A stretch of 64,000 nt of DNA from Opitutia bacterium ISCC 52 (GTDB taxonomy: Bacteria; Verrucomicrobiota; Verrucomicrobiia; Opitutales; UBA2995), in the NCBI GenBank assembly GCA_014529675.2, contig CP076040.1, positions 2,623,894 through 2,687,893 on the forward strand, given 5' to 3'. Under the pieces are notes generated by a model. The model had not been told where the DNA came from and did no database searches. It was given only the letters and a program-made list of their open reading frames with translations. Position numbers and translations under genes: made by a program. Of the stretch, positions 53,496-63,119 are shown piece by piece. The stretch's first letter is position 1. The number at the start of each line of letters is the position of its first letter.

Positions 53496-55103
53496 TCAAT
53501 TTCTGGGCGTATTGTAACCTCGATCCTGCCAGTGACCTTTCGGAGCTGCTTTGACACGCAGTGCCCAATTGCGCCAGGCACGATCGAGCCGATCGACAAT
53601 TTCCGGGTGCTCACCCGAAACATCCTTCAACTCGTTGCGATCGTTCCGGATGTTGTAAAGCTCCCACTTCCACTCTCCAAATTGTGAAATCGCCTTCCAG
53701 TCACCTGAGCGAACCACGCAATTCATTTGATGCTCAAAAAACAGATACTCGGGTTCTTCCCGGCCGTTTCCTTCCAAGATAGATAATAGACTCTGCCCTT
53801 CCGGTTCAGGAATAAGTTCCTGATCGATCACCGCCGGATACTTAGCTCCGGAGAGATCAATAAAGGTGGGCATGACATCGAGAATATGCGCGAGGTCGGG
53901 CAGTATTTTGCCTTCCATTTTTCCTGGAATACCCCCTGGCCAATGAGCGATGAACGGCGTCGCCATACCTCCTTCATAGGGCTTGTTCTTGTACTGGCGA
54001 AACGGTGTATTCTGCATATTGGCCCAGCCGCTCCCGACTGAAACCATGCCGCCAGTAGTGGGATCATTGATCCGATCGAAATCACCGCCACCAAACTCGT
54101 TGTAAGGCTCCGCACAGGCTCCATTATCTGCCAGGAAGAAGATCAGGGTGTTATCAAGCTTATCTTCGCTTTCCAATGCCTGGATCAACTTGCCCATGTT
54201 TTCATCAATGGAGTAAACCTGCGCTGCATAAACGGCCATTCGGTAGTCGGAGCGTTGCTTCTGATCTTCCGGAACTTCGGACCAAGGTCGTACCGTAGGG
54301 TCACGAGGTGAAACACCCAGTGACTCATCAAACAAGCCCATCTCGACCTGCCTCTCAAAACGCTCCTTTCGAATGGCGTCCCACCCCTTCATGTATTTGC
54401 CAACAAACTGCTGGATGTCCTCCTGTTTTGCATGGAGTGGCCAATGCGGCGCGTTATGCGACAAGTAAAGAAAGAAAGGTTTATCATCCTGCTGACCTTC
54501 AATCCAATCGATCGCTTTATCCGTAAACGCATCGGTTGTGTAATAGTTATCCGGATCCGGAGGAGGAAGTGGCGTGTTACCCTCCATCAGGTGCCTGTCA
54601 CCGTGTGGCATAAAATAACTGAAGGCTCCACTTAAGCTGCCATAAAACTTGTCCCAGCCTCGTTGCAGTGGACGGTCATCCATCTCATCGCCCAGGTGCC
54701 ATTTGCCAGTCATCCAAGTATCGTACCCAGCCGAGCCTAACACGTCAGCAAGCGTTACACAGCTCCGATTCAACTGCCCTTTGTAACCATCGACGCCGTA
54801 ATCGAAATTGAACCGTCCTTCCGACATCATATGCCCGATCCCTGTTTGATGCTGATAAAGGCCAGTCAAAAGAGATGCACGGGTAGGACAACAGCGAGCG
54901 GCATTATAAAACTGAGAGAAGCGTACCCCGTCCGCGGCCAATCGATCGATATTGGGTGTAGGAATTTCGCCTCCATAACAGCCGATGTCCGAGTAGCCCA
55001 TGTCATCGACCATGACCAAAACAATGTTAGGACGATCATCGGCAACGGCCGAGACCGAAAACCATAGGGAGCAAAGCAGGAAAAATCGCTTGATGTCATT
55101 CAT
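53496..55103 (-). CDS. Arylsulfatase (type I, CCPTR)
   Basis: A 535-residue exported S1 sulfatase; signal MNDIKRFFLLCSLWFSVSA, ATG 55103 preferred over 55118. RPNIVLVMVDDMGYSDIGCY, the maturation motif ARCCPTRASLLTG, GKWHLG, FFLADNGACAE and HWPGGIP are typical of the large arylsulfatase A-like group. First of four consecutive minus-strand sulfatases ahead of two glycosidases; 18 bp from the next gene. Confidence 0.93.
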   Translation of the reverse strand: MNDIKRFFLLCSLWFSVSAVADDRPNIVLVMVDDMGYSDIGCYGGEIPTPNIDRLAADGVRFSQFYNAARCCPTRASLLTGLYQHQTGIGHMMSEGRFNFDYGVDGYKGQLNRSCVTLADVLGSAGYDTWMTGKWHLGDEMDDRPLQRGWDKFYGSLSGAFSYFMPHGDRHLMEGNTPLPPPDPDNYYTTDAFTDKAIDWIEGQQDDKPFFLYLSHNAPHWPLHAKQEDIQQFVGKYMKGWDAIRKERFERQVEMGLFDESLGVSPRDPTVRPWSEVPEDQKQRSDYRMAVYAAQVYSIDENMGKLIQALESEDKLDNTLIFFLADNGACAEPYNEFGGGDFDRINDPTTGGMVSVGSGWANMQNTPFRQYKNKPYEGGMATPFIAHWPGGIPGKMEGKILPDLAHILDVMPTFIDLSGAKYPAVIDQELIPEPEGQSLLSILEGNGREEPEYLFFEHQMNCVVRSGDWKAISQFGEWKWELYNIRNDRNELKDVSGEHPEIVDRLDRAWRNWALRVKAAPKGHWQDRGYNTPRN

Positions 55104-55121
55104 TGAAAATAATCTCACAAT

Positions 55122-56522
55122 CTAATAGATGTGTTTACCATTCTTCGCAGCGGCATGAGCTTCCCTGGTATCGACAGGTAATCCAGGATCATTCTGGTCA
55201 TGCAACCAGCGGTCCAGCTCTCGACTAAGCTCGTTTTTAACTACTGCATACCGAGGGTCCCCCGCCACATTCACGAGCTCATAGGAATCGTCTGAAGTTC
55301 TATATAGCTCCTCCGCCGGCCGTTTCATGTAACGTTTTACCAACCAGGCCGCATCTTCCGTCTGCCCGCTTTCAAATACCCAGGTGCTCCAGTAAGGATT
55401 ATTCAATGCACCATCTCCTCTCATTCCCATCAGGTGCTTTTCGATGTAGATTTCGTCCGGGAGCAAGTTTCGGAGATAGCGAAACTCACCATTGGTTACC
55501 GTACGAATGGGATAAGCAGGCCCTTCAGGAATATTATTGTGCACCCCATAAGCATATTCCCGGTGAGACTTTTTAGAATCCAACAATGAAGCCACAAAAC
55601 TGTCCCCATCAAACGGATACCTATTAGGATCTCCGCCAGCGAGCTCGACCAAGGTGGGAGCCACATCCGCATATTGCACCATCGCATCGGTCCTCTCTCC
55701 GGCTTTTATTTTCCCCGGCCAACGAGCTATCAATGCCGTGTGTAAACCGGTATCCCAATTGGTCCATTTGCAGCCGGGAAACTGTGCACCTTGCTCTGAG
55801 GTAAAAAAGACCAACGTGTCGTCTTCATTTCCAGTTTCCTTTAGGACATCCAGAATCTCTCCTACCTGAGCATCCATGTAAGTGATTTCCGCCAGGTATC
55901 GTGCAAACGCATCGCGCGTCACCTCGGTATCTACCAAATTCGGAGGTAGTTTTATTTTATCATCCGGATACTGAGTCCGATCCCCCATCACCCAAGGCAC
56001 ATGCGGTTCCACCAACGCCACAACCAGGCAAAAGGGTTCTTCCTCATTCCGAGTTATGAAGTTGCGCATGGAGTTCACTTCGTGAGCCAATGTCGGGTCA
56101 CGCACACAACTGGGATCGAATCCTTCTACCTTCTCAAATGGAAACGCTTTCTTTGGCGTCACATGTACCTTCCCGGAAAGTCCTACTCGATACCCAAGAT
56201 CTCCCAAATAATGTGGCAAGCTCTTCGTGTCAGGACGACTACCCGAATGATTCCAAGCGGCCCCATTGCGCATGGGGTGCTGCCCCGAGTACAACTCTGA
56301 GCGGCATGGTTGGCACATAGCCTCGCTCAAGTATGCGTGATTGAAGGTCAAGCCCTCACCAGCTAATCGATCGATATTGGGCGTCTTGGCATTTTGCCCA
56401 CCATAGAGCGGCAGGTCATTGTAAGTGCAATCATCGCCGATGATGATAAGCACATTGGGCCTGTCAGCAGCGGAAAGAGAAAGCAGGAGACCTAAGAAAA
56501 GAAAGAGAATTGATTTTTTCAT
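55122..56522 (-). CDS. Sulfatase (heparan-N-sulfatase-like) with CQPCR motif
   Basis: A 466-residue exported S1 sulfatase; start ATG 56522 places a signal peptide (KKSILFLFLGLLLSLSA). RPNVLIIIGDDCTYNDLPLY, maturation motif AMCQPCRSELYSGQ, GKVHVTP and FFTSEQGAQFPGCKWTN are seen. The x positions in C-x-P-x-R are Gln and Cys, an uncommon variant. C-terminal EELYRTSDDSYELVNVAGDP is the usual size-linked repeat of these enzymes. Neighbouring sulfatases are paralogous. Confidence 0.92.
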   Translation of the reverse strand: MKKSILFLFLGLLLSLSAADRPNVLIIIGDDCTYNDLPLYGGQNAKTPNIDRLAGEGLTFNHAYLSEAMCQPCRSELYSGQHPMRNGAAWNHSGSRPDTKSLPHYLGDLGYRVGLSGKVHVTPKKAFPFEKVEGFDPSCVRDPTLAHEVNSMRNFITRNEEEPFCLVVALVEPHVPWVMGDRTQYPDDKIKLPPNLVDTEVTRDAFARYLAEITYMDAQVGEILDVLKETGNEDDTLVFFTSEQGAQFPGCKWTNWDTGLHTALIARWPGKIKAGERTDAMVQYADVAPTLVELAGGDPNRYPFDGDSFVASLLDSKKSHREYAYGVHNNIPEGPAYPIRTVTNGEFRYLRNLLPDEIYIEKHLMGMRGDGALNNPYWSTWVFESGQTEDAAWLVKRYMKRPAEELYRTSDDSYELVNVAGDPRYAVVKNELSRELDRWLHDQNDPGLPVDTREAHAAAKNGKHIY

Positions 56523-56649
56523 AGCTTGTTTTGAAACCACAAGAAGCACAAAAAACACATAAGCTTAACAGCTGGGTAAGGAACAAGGATTTTGCGTATT
56601 ATGTGCCTTTTGTGGTTACCTAATGTTAAATATTAAAAACTGGTTCCAA

Positions 56650-58038
56650 TCAAAGGGGCAGCAAAACCTCCATCGGTTTTCCATGCATCTGCAAGGTATC
56701 GCCACTCTGGCGAATCCAACTATCCGTGATGGCGCGAAGCTTTCTCAGTGTCTGCACATAGTTCGGGTCTCCTGCCAGGTTTCGTTGTTCGTCAGGGTCT
56801 GCTTGCAGGTCGTAAAGCTCCTCCGCTGGACGCTGATGATAGCCTTTAACCTTACGTGCGATGGCCGGATCATCCTTCGCTTTCTCAACCCAGGAAACCC
56901 ATAGATTGTGACTTTGCGCTGTGGGATTGTGATCGGTTTGGTTCGTAAAATTCAGCTCCGGAAACACATTGCGAATATAGCGAAACCGCTCACTCACAAC
57001 CGATCTCAAAGGATACGTGTGATGAGCCGCTGAAGAATTGGTGCTGAAAACGTAATCTCGGTGCTTATCCTTCTCCCCCTTGAGCAAGGGAAGAAATGAC
57101 ATACCATCAATCTCGTCGCTTCCGAGGCCAGATGGTGGCGCTTCAGCTCCGGCGATTTCGATGAGCGTCGGCAAAATATCAACAAAGGACAACAGGGATG
57201 AATATCGCTTTTGAGGCTCAACGACTCCGGGCCAACACACAAGCATAGGGGCCTTTACACTGGTTTCGTAATTATTCCACTTCCCGTAGGGCAATTGGGC
57301 TCCGTGATCGCTCGTAAAGAAAATGAGGGTCTCAGGCCCGAGATGCTCTTCCACCGCATCAAGCGTTGCTGCTACCTGCTTATCCATCCGCTCAACATCG
57401 GTATAGTAACGGGCAAACTCCAAGCGCGTATCGGGTGTATCGATTAACTGTGGCGGCAACGTCAGCGAATCTGTTTCATAATGTGAATAATACTCATCCG
57501 GCCATGGAACGTGTGGATCCTTAATCCCTACCATCAAAAGCAGCGGTTTACCACTATTCCGCTGTCCCAAATAATCGGATACAATTCCGATTTTCTCCAA
57601 TGAAATATCCCTGTCATCAAAATCAAAACCGACTCGTTTGTCATTCCCGTGAGAGATTTTGCCGATACTGACGACTTCATAGCCCAACTCCTTCATATAG
57701 TGCGGCAACTGTTTCACGTCATCGCGGACATAAGTGTGATTCGGCTCGGCACCGTTACGGAATGGCATCAGCCCTGACAACATAGCACCACGCGAGGGCG
57801 CACAACTGGGAGATGCAACATACATGCGCTCGAGAACCGCACTGCGCTCAGCTAACCTGGCCAATGCGGGCGTCCGCACTTCAGTATTCCCCATAAAGCT
57901 GGTATCATTCGGACCCAGGTCATCAGCAATAATGAAAACGATGTCAGGCTTACCGTCCCCTTCTTCAGGCAGGTGACTGTTTGCATCTGCTATCCAACAG
58001 ACCGAGAGGAAACTCAGAACCAACAAAGCTCCATTCAT
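56650..58038 (-). CDS. Sulfatase (heparan-N-sulfatase-like, CAPSR)
   Basis: A 462-residue exported S1 sulfatase. ATG 58038 (MNGALLVLSFLSVCWIADA) gives a clean signal peptide; the frame runs on to 58203 but that part overlaps the upstream gene. KPDIVFIIADDLGPND, maturation motif SPSCAPSRGAMLSG, GKISHGN and FFTSDHGAQLPYGKWNNYE are intact. It is 55 bp from, and clearly paralogous to, the sulfatase at 58094-59536. Confidence 0.92.
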   Translation of the reverse strand: MNGALLVLSFLSVCWIADANSHLPEEGDGKPDIVFIIADDLGPNDTSFMGNTEVRTPALARLAERSAVLERMYVASPSCAPSRGAMLSGLMPFRNGAEPNHTYVRDDVKQLPHYMKELGYEVVSIGKISHGNDKRVGFDFDDRDISLEKIGIVSDYLGQRNSGKPLLLMVGIKDPHVPWPDEYYSHYETDSLTLPPQLIDTPDTRLEFARYYTDVERMDKQVAATLDAVEEHLGPETLIFFTSDHGAQLPYGKWNNYETSVKAPMLVCWPGVVEPQKRYSSLLSFVDILPTLIEIAGAEAPPSGLGSDEIDGMSFLPLLKGEKDKHRDYVFSTNSSAAHHTYPLRSVVSERFRYIRNVFPELNFTNQTDHNPTAQSHNLWVSWVEKAKDDPAIARKVKGYHQRPAEELYDLQADPDEQRNLAGDPNYVQTLRKLRAITDSWIRQSGDTLQMHGKPMEVLLPL

Positions 58039-58093
58039 ATTAAGGGTACTAAACGTTTTCAAGAGGCGTAGGAATCGGACAGAGGTCATGCAA

Positions 58094-59536
58094 CTAAAAG
58101 GCTTCAAAATGATGCGTTCCCCAAGAGTGAATTGCCCCCTCTCGCTTAAAGAAACTGGATCCTTCATCAATGCCATCGTCGCCTTGCGACCGCATCCAGT
58201 CATTCAACACTCCACTTAGATGGGATCTTACGCCTGCGTACTGTTTATCCTTGGCCAAATTATGTTGCTCGAAGGGATCAGACTCCAAGTCGTACAGATG
58301 TTCCTCGGCGGGCAAATAGTAGCGGCGTATAATTTCCTGAGCTCCCGCGTGACCGGCCTCAGCAATTGCCAACCATTCCGGATGAAATGGCGCGAAGCTT
58401 CGGTTATTATTCAGGTCCTGGTGTGTAGTAAACATGTACTCGTCATCCAAATACCGAATATACTTCCATCGACCGTCGCTCACTGAGCGACTGGGCGAGT
58501 AGTTCTGTTTTCCGTCTCCAACATGGGATGCAAAAATGAACTTCCGGTGATAATCTTTGTTACCCAACAAAACAGGCAAGAAGGATCCCCCATCGATTCC
58601 TTTGCGGTTAGTTCCACCTCCAAGATCAACCAACGTTGGCAATAGGTCTACCCAGGAGACCATCGCATCTGTTCTCTGTCCCGCCGCGATCTTTCCAGGC
58701 CAAGCAAAAATAAACGGTGAACGAATCCCCGCTTCGAACAAAGTCCATTTCCCAAATGGCACCGCCGCTCCATGGTCCGCGGTGTAAACAAACAGAACGT
58801 TTTCACCAAGAATCTCCAGAGCCATCGATCGAAACTCACCGACCAATTGGTCAACGTGGTCGACTTCGTTGTAATAAGAAACAAGTTCGTTCCTAAAGAT
58901 CTTACCATCTATAAAATAAGGCACGTCGAAATTCTTCTCATTAGGGTCGTAGAGATCGCGCGTGCTCGTCCATGGTTTGTGAGGGTCATTGATTCCTAAG
59001 AACAAACACAACGACTCGGACTGGCTTTTCTCTTTCATGTAATCACGAACTGCCTCCAAATGCTTTCCATCATAAAGCTCACCATTGGCGAGGTTGCGGA
59101 ATTCCGGATCAGCAAGGAACTTGGTATCGAAGTAATCAAAATCTGCCAGTTCCGCTCCTTTCCGTCCGTGCGCCACTTTCCCAAAAGCAGCCACATGATA
59201 ACCCGCAGCCTGAAGATCTTTCGTCATATATTGCGTCCCGGAACTGGGGTAAGTATGATTGCGCATCGCTCCATTGCGGGCCGACATCAGCCCCGTCAGC
59301 AGTGCTGCTCTACTAGGAGCACAAGATGGGGAGGCTACGTAAGCACGGTCAAATACCATGCCTTCATCCGCCAAGCGTTGCAGGTTGGGCGTATCAACGA
59401 ACGAGCTGCCGTAGGGAGTTGAGTCATGAGCACTATGGTCATCCGCAATGACTACGATAATATGATCAGGCCTCTCTGCGAAAACCCAAGTTAGCGAGAG
59501 AGTAAAAAAACAAACTAGATTGAAAAAGATCCTCAT
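58094..59536 (-). CDS. Sulfatase (heparan-N-sulfatase-like, CAPSR), tandem paralogue
   Basis: A 480-residue exported S1 sulfatase with signal MRIFFNLVCFFTLSLTWVFA. RPDHIIVVIADDHSAHDSTP, SPSCAPSRAALLTG, FGKVAHGR and VYTADHGAAVPFGKWTLFE show the complete site. Shares YVASPSCAPSR and the KWT/N-E segment with the next sulfatase, so the pair arose by tandem duplication. 17 bp from the glycosidase gene upstream. Confidence 0.92.
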   Translation of the reverse strand: MRIFFNLVCFFTLSLTWVFAERPDHIIVVIADDHSAHDSTPYGSSFVDTPNLQRLADEGMVFDRAYVASPSCAPSRAALLTGLMSARNGAMRNHTYPSSGTQYMTKDLQAAGYHVAAFGKVAHGRKGAELADFDYFDTKFLADPEFRNLANGELYDGKHLEAVRDYMKEKSQSESLCLFLGINDPHKPWTSTRDLYDPNEKNFDVPYFIDGKIFRNELVSYYNEVDHVDQLVGEFRSMALEILGENVLFVYTADHGAAVPFGKWTLFEAGIRSPFIFAWPGKIAAGQRTDAMVSWVDLLPTLVDLGGGTNRKGIDGGSFLPVLLGNKDYHRKFIFASHVGDGKQNYSPSRSVSDGRWKYIRYLDDEYMFTTHQDLNNNRSFAPFHPEWLAIAEAGHAGAQEIIRRYYLPAEEHLYDLESDPFEQHNLAKDKQYAGVRSHLSGVLNDWMRSQGDDGIDEGSSFFKREGAIHSWGTHHFEAF

Positions 59537-59553
59537 AAAATAAGCAGGAAGGA

Positions 59554-60771
59554 TTAAAATTGCTGAGCTTCATCCGGCCCTGGATGAGCATAATCAGAAT
59601 CTTTTGCACGAATGTAAACCTCGCCGTTTTCTAGCATTCGCACATCCAGGGGCACAATAGTGACTCCTTGTTCGTTGATGGTCTGTGCATTTTCACTCAA
59701 GTCGCGATCACCAATGCCGTCCTTCGAAACCGGTGGCACGTTGGCATTGAAGAATGCGGTGCACCACCAATTCCCTTCCCGGTCTTGAAAAGGAGTGCCA
59801 TGCCCCAGAAAACGACCGGCAAATTTTCTGGGTCCATAGGGACCGGTAATTTGTTCAGCCTCGCTGTAATAAAGATTGTAAGACCCTTTGCGACCTTGAT
59901 CCGTCGACCACGCCGTACCTAGATGAACGTATTTCCCACCCACTTTCATCATCGTGGCACCTTCATGACCAATTCGACGAATCGGCTCTCCATCGGGGCC
60001 AGGGCGCGTACCGGCAGGATCAATACGAACACCTTCAGCCGTATAGTCAGAAAGGTCGCCATTCAACGGGGCCACATAGGTGTTCTGCCAAAGCATATAG
60101 ACGATACCATCGTCATCCTGATAAAGTGACGGGTCATGGCGCTCCCCCATTCGTCCTTCCATAGGATGGGTCCAGGGCCCTTTGAGTTCAGCACCTTCAG
60201 ACAACACCAGACTCGAATGCCTTCGTGGGCAATGAACCAACGCCCAGCGATCCCCCATCCAGTGAACTTCTGGAGCCCAGATGTAAGGGCGGGCAACCTT
60301 TCCTCCTGACTGCGCAAGCCAGGTGTCATCAATCGTAAATATAACGCCCAAGTTTTCCCACTCGATAAGATCCTTACTCCGCCAGGCCCGCACTTGATTT
60401 CCAACAATACTCTCATCACCCAAGCCTACATTATAAGGATTCACCGCCTCACGAGGATCACCCTCACGTGGCTGCGTCCCGGTGAGGTAATAATAATCAT
60501 CAGGCCCTAATACGATGTAAGGATCACGAATCCAACCGTCCTTGATATAGAGAGCTTTATCATGTGATTCCAACCCAGCCAAAATCGTTTCCCTGTCCAT
60601 GACAGGACCTGGTTTGCGGTCCGTTGGAACTTCCACGAAGGCCGAATTCGGAAACTGATCCGCATTGTCTTCATTTACGGCAGAACGAACTTCTCCTTTT
60701 CCACAAGCTCCCACTAGCAATGCTAGATAGGTCGAACAGATAATCTGAAAAACTACGGCTAATTTCTTCAT
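59554..60771 (-). CDS. Family 43/117-like glycoside hydrolase lipoprotein
   Basis: A 405-residue five-bladed-propeller glycosidase; signal with lipobox LLVGAC. The catalytic-type segments are WIRDPYIVLGPDDYYYLTGT (Asp base), YIWAPEVHWMGDRWALVH, RHDPSLYQDDDGIVYMLW (Asp) and GHEGATMMKVGGKYVHLG (Glu acid). GH43 and GH117 share this architecture and cannot be told apart by eye; GH117 members act on agar or carrageenan-type anhydrogalactose, GH43 on arabinose or xylose. Outer-envelope lipoprotein next to sulfatases, so it likely acts on a desulfated oligosaccharide. Confidence 0.82.
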   Translation of the reverse strand: MKKLAVVFQIICSTYLALLVGACGKGEVRSAVNEDNADQFPNSAFVEVPTDRKPGPVMDRETILAGLESHDKALYIKDGWIRDPYIVLGPDDYYYLTGTQPREGDPREAVNPYNVGLGDESIVGNQVRAWRSKDLIEWENLGVIFTIDDTWLAQSGGKVARPYIWAPEVHWMGDRWALVHCPRRHSSLVLSEGAELKGPWTHPMEGRMGERHDPSLYQDDDGIVYMLWQNTYVAPLNGDLSDYTAEGVRIDPAGTRPGPDGEPIRRIGHEGATMMKVGGKYVHLGTAWSTDQGRKGSYNLYYSEAEQITGPYGPRKFAGRFLGHGTPFQDREGNWWCTAFFNANVPPVSKDGIGDRDLSENAQTINEQGVTIVPLDVRMLENGEVYIRAKDSDYAHPGPDEAQQF

Positions 60772-60813
60772 CTTTTTCTTAGGTAGATTTTGTTATTGGA
60801 CTTGAGAGCCCTC

Positions 60814-62694
60814 TCAGTCAATCAGACCAGCGTCTCTATGTATCTCAGCGAGTTGCTCAGGCGTCATTTTCATGACTTTTCGGTCGTAAGTGATCAGTCC
60901 ATTTAGCTCGCCCTCTACATCGGTGGTCTGGGTGTAAACGCCAGCGGTGATGCCCTTCTTTTTAAATTCGCCGAGAAAGTTTGCGGTGCGCTCGTAGCGT
61001 TCCATCCATTCTTCGATGGACTGTGGCAATCCACCGTAACCCCAATTATTAAATGAGGTATCCCACAGGTGTCCTTCAACCGGCCAACCATGGCCGCCGA
61101 ATTCACCGATGACTTTGATAAAGTCATCGTAAACGGGAGACTCCAAAGGAAAGGTCGGATCCGGATAGTCGTGCTCATCGGCGATGTCCGTCACCGGAAA
61201 AAAGTTTCCTCCACTGGCGATGTTAAGATGGCGACTTGAATCATAAGCTTTAGTCCACTCCCCTACCTCCGTGCTGCGGTGTTGCCCCCATCGTTCATTA
61301 AAGGTGGTCCACACCACGATGGATGGATGGCTATAAAGTAAATCGATCATAGACTTAAGCTCAGCCATGTATTGTTCGTGCGCCCAATCTGGCCAGTCGG
61401 CCTCGAGCGCATCGTCTTTCGACGACCACCAACGCTCGTTCCTGGGCTCGTAGTCGTCCGCGTCACCCCGTAGCTTTTTCCACTTGGGCCATTCATTCGG
61501 TCCTGCCCCACCGGAGGTCTGGTCCTGCCAAACGAGCATGCCAATTTTGTCGGCATGATAGTAATAGCGACGCGGTTCAGCCTTCTTGTGTTTGCGGATC
61601 ATGTTGAAGCCAGCGGCCTTCAAATACTCCATCTCCCAAACGATGGCTTCGTCAGCCGGAGGGTTAAGAAAACTGCCTGGCCACCAACCTTGGTCAAGCG
61701 GTCCCCAATGAAAGATCTTTTTCCCGTTCAGGGTAAACTGCCAGTTGCCATTGGCATCGACAGCTTTGCCGACGGAGCGCAATCCTGTGTAAGACGTAAC
61801 GGTGTCGAGCAGGTTGCCATCTTTATCGAACAGCTCGAATTCCAAGTCATAGAGGTTCGGCGAATCCGGTGACCAGAGCTTCGCATTAGGAATACTCAAC
61901 GAAACAGTGTTTTGAAATCCATCCTGTTTCTTTACGACTTTGCCATCGTCTGAAACCGTCACCTTTAGCTGCACATCCTGATCAGCTCCATCCAAGTGAG
62001 CCTTAGCTTTCAATTGCCCATGCATGTCGGCCAGCACTTCCAGGCGATCGATATAAGTATTTGCAACTTCTTCGAGCCAGACCGTGGCCCAGATGCCGGA
62101 AGAAGGCGTATACCATATCCCGCTATTGTTGCGCTTCTGTTTACCACGCAGTTGGTAAAGGTCCGGATCGTCCGTGCCGTCGACGACTCGAAGCTCAATA
62201 GAGTTCTTTCCTCTCTTGGCTGCATCGGTGATATCAAAACCAAATGGCAAGTTCCCTCCAATGTGATCACCAACCATCTCGCCATTGACCCACACCATAC
62301 ATTTGTAATCGACCCCTTCAAAGTTAAGCAACAATCTGTCTTTTGGAGCTGCCTTCAGATTGAACTCATGATGGTACCAAATGACTTCGCTGGGCTCCAA
62401 GCGTCGGCCCACACCTGAAAGCGGGGTTTCCAAAGCGAACGGCACTAAAATCTCACTTTCCCACTCAGAAGGTCGAGCCGCGGTATTCTTAGTCACGGCA
62501 AACTTCCACAGCCCATTCAGATTCGTCCAATTCTCTCGAACCATCTGAGGTCTGGGGTAATCACGCCACGCATTATCTGGAGTAACTTTTTCACCCCAGG
62601 GTGTTAGCATCGTGTTTTCTGCTGGTTTCCAGTCGCTGGCAAAAGATGACAAAGAAGCACATGCCAGTATCAACAATAAGAATCGTAGTTTCAT
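60814..62694 (-). CDS. Glycoside hydrolase family 2 (beta-galactosidase-like)
   Basis: A 626-residue exported GH2 enzyme; start ATG 62694 gives signal MKLRFLLLILACASLSSFAS. A jelly-roll (NLNGLWKFAVTKN, NFEGVDYKCMVWVNGE), an Ig-like domain and a TIM barrel follow. Acid/base Glu is in VVWTTFNERWGQ, nucleophile Glu in KVIGEFGGHGWP. It lacks the long C-terminal domains of LacZ (about 1000 residues). Substrate unknown: galactosides, glucuronides or mannosides are all possible for GH2. Upstream gene of the minus-strand block. Confidence 0.87.
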   Translation of the reverse strand: MKLRFLLLILACASLSSFASDWKPAENTMLTPWGEKVTPDNAWRDYPRPQMVRENWTNLNGLWKFAVTKNTAARPSEWESEILVPFALETPLSGVGRRLEPSEVIWYHHEFNLKAAPKDRLLLNFEGVDYKCMVWVNGEMVGDHIGGNLPFGFDITDAAKRGKNSIELRVVDGTDDPDLYQLRGKQKRNNSGIWYTPSSGIWATVWLEEVANTYIDRLEVLADMHGQLKAKAHLDGADQDVQLKVTVSDDGKVVKKQDGFQNTVSLSIPNAKLWSPDSPNLYDLEFELFDKDGNLLDTVTSYTGLRSVGKAVDANGNWQFTLNGKKIFHWGPLDQGWWPGSFLNPPADEAIVWEMEYLKAAGFNMIRKHKKAEPRRYYYHADKIGMLVWQDQTSGGAGPNEWPKWKKLRGDADDYEPRNERWWSSKDDALEADWPDWAHEQYMAELKSMIDLLYSHPSIVVWTTFNERWGQHRSTEVGEWTKAYDSSRHLNIASGGNFFPVTDIADEHDYPDPTFPLESPVYDDFIKVIGEFGGHGWPVEGHLWDTSFNNWGYGGLPQSIEEWMERYERTANFLGEFKKKGITAGVYTQTTDVEGELNGLITYDRKVMKMTPEQLAEIHRDAGLID

Positions 62695-62855
62695 AGGTAA
62701 GATCAGTGAAATGAAAGGGTGCACAAATTGGTATTGAGCATCAATCCAGTACTTTCTTGACCGTCACACCCCCTATTATCCAGCCAACCGATTTGAGTTG
62801 AAGATCAGGCGAACAAGATTTACAACTCCACAAGCGTTTCTTTCTGGAAAGTTGC

Positions 62856-63005
62856 GTTAAAGAAAAGCCCTATCACTTCCGAGACATTCACAACACGATC
62901 TTACATCAGCTGGGTATTGATCAAAACCAGTTGACCTACCCGCACCTGGGAAGAGATGAGCGACTCACCTTTCTCGAAGGTGGATTGATCGAAGATATTA
63001 TTTAA
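62856..63005 (+). pseudogene. C-terminal remnant of a DUF1501 gene
   Basis: A frame of about 49 codons reads KEKPYHFRDIHNTILHQLGI, then LTYPHLGRDERLTFLEGG, ending EDII at TAA. This is the standard C-terminus of DUF1501 proteins (HDLHATILHLLGLDH type). No start and no N-terminal nine tenths are present; upstream sequence gives no family match. The region 62725-62855 otherwise looks empty. Confidence 0.7.
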
Positions 63006-63119
63006 TTCTCTTAGGAAAATGTTACGGTCGAACCGTCCTATCTTTACAAGCACTGAAGCTTCTTTAAATAGGAGGTCTAAGAATACCTCTGCCAATCAGG
63101 TTGAGCATCTACCCATACA

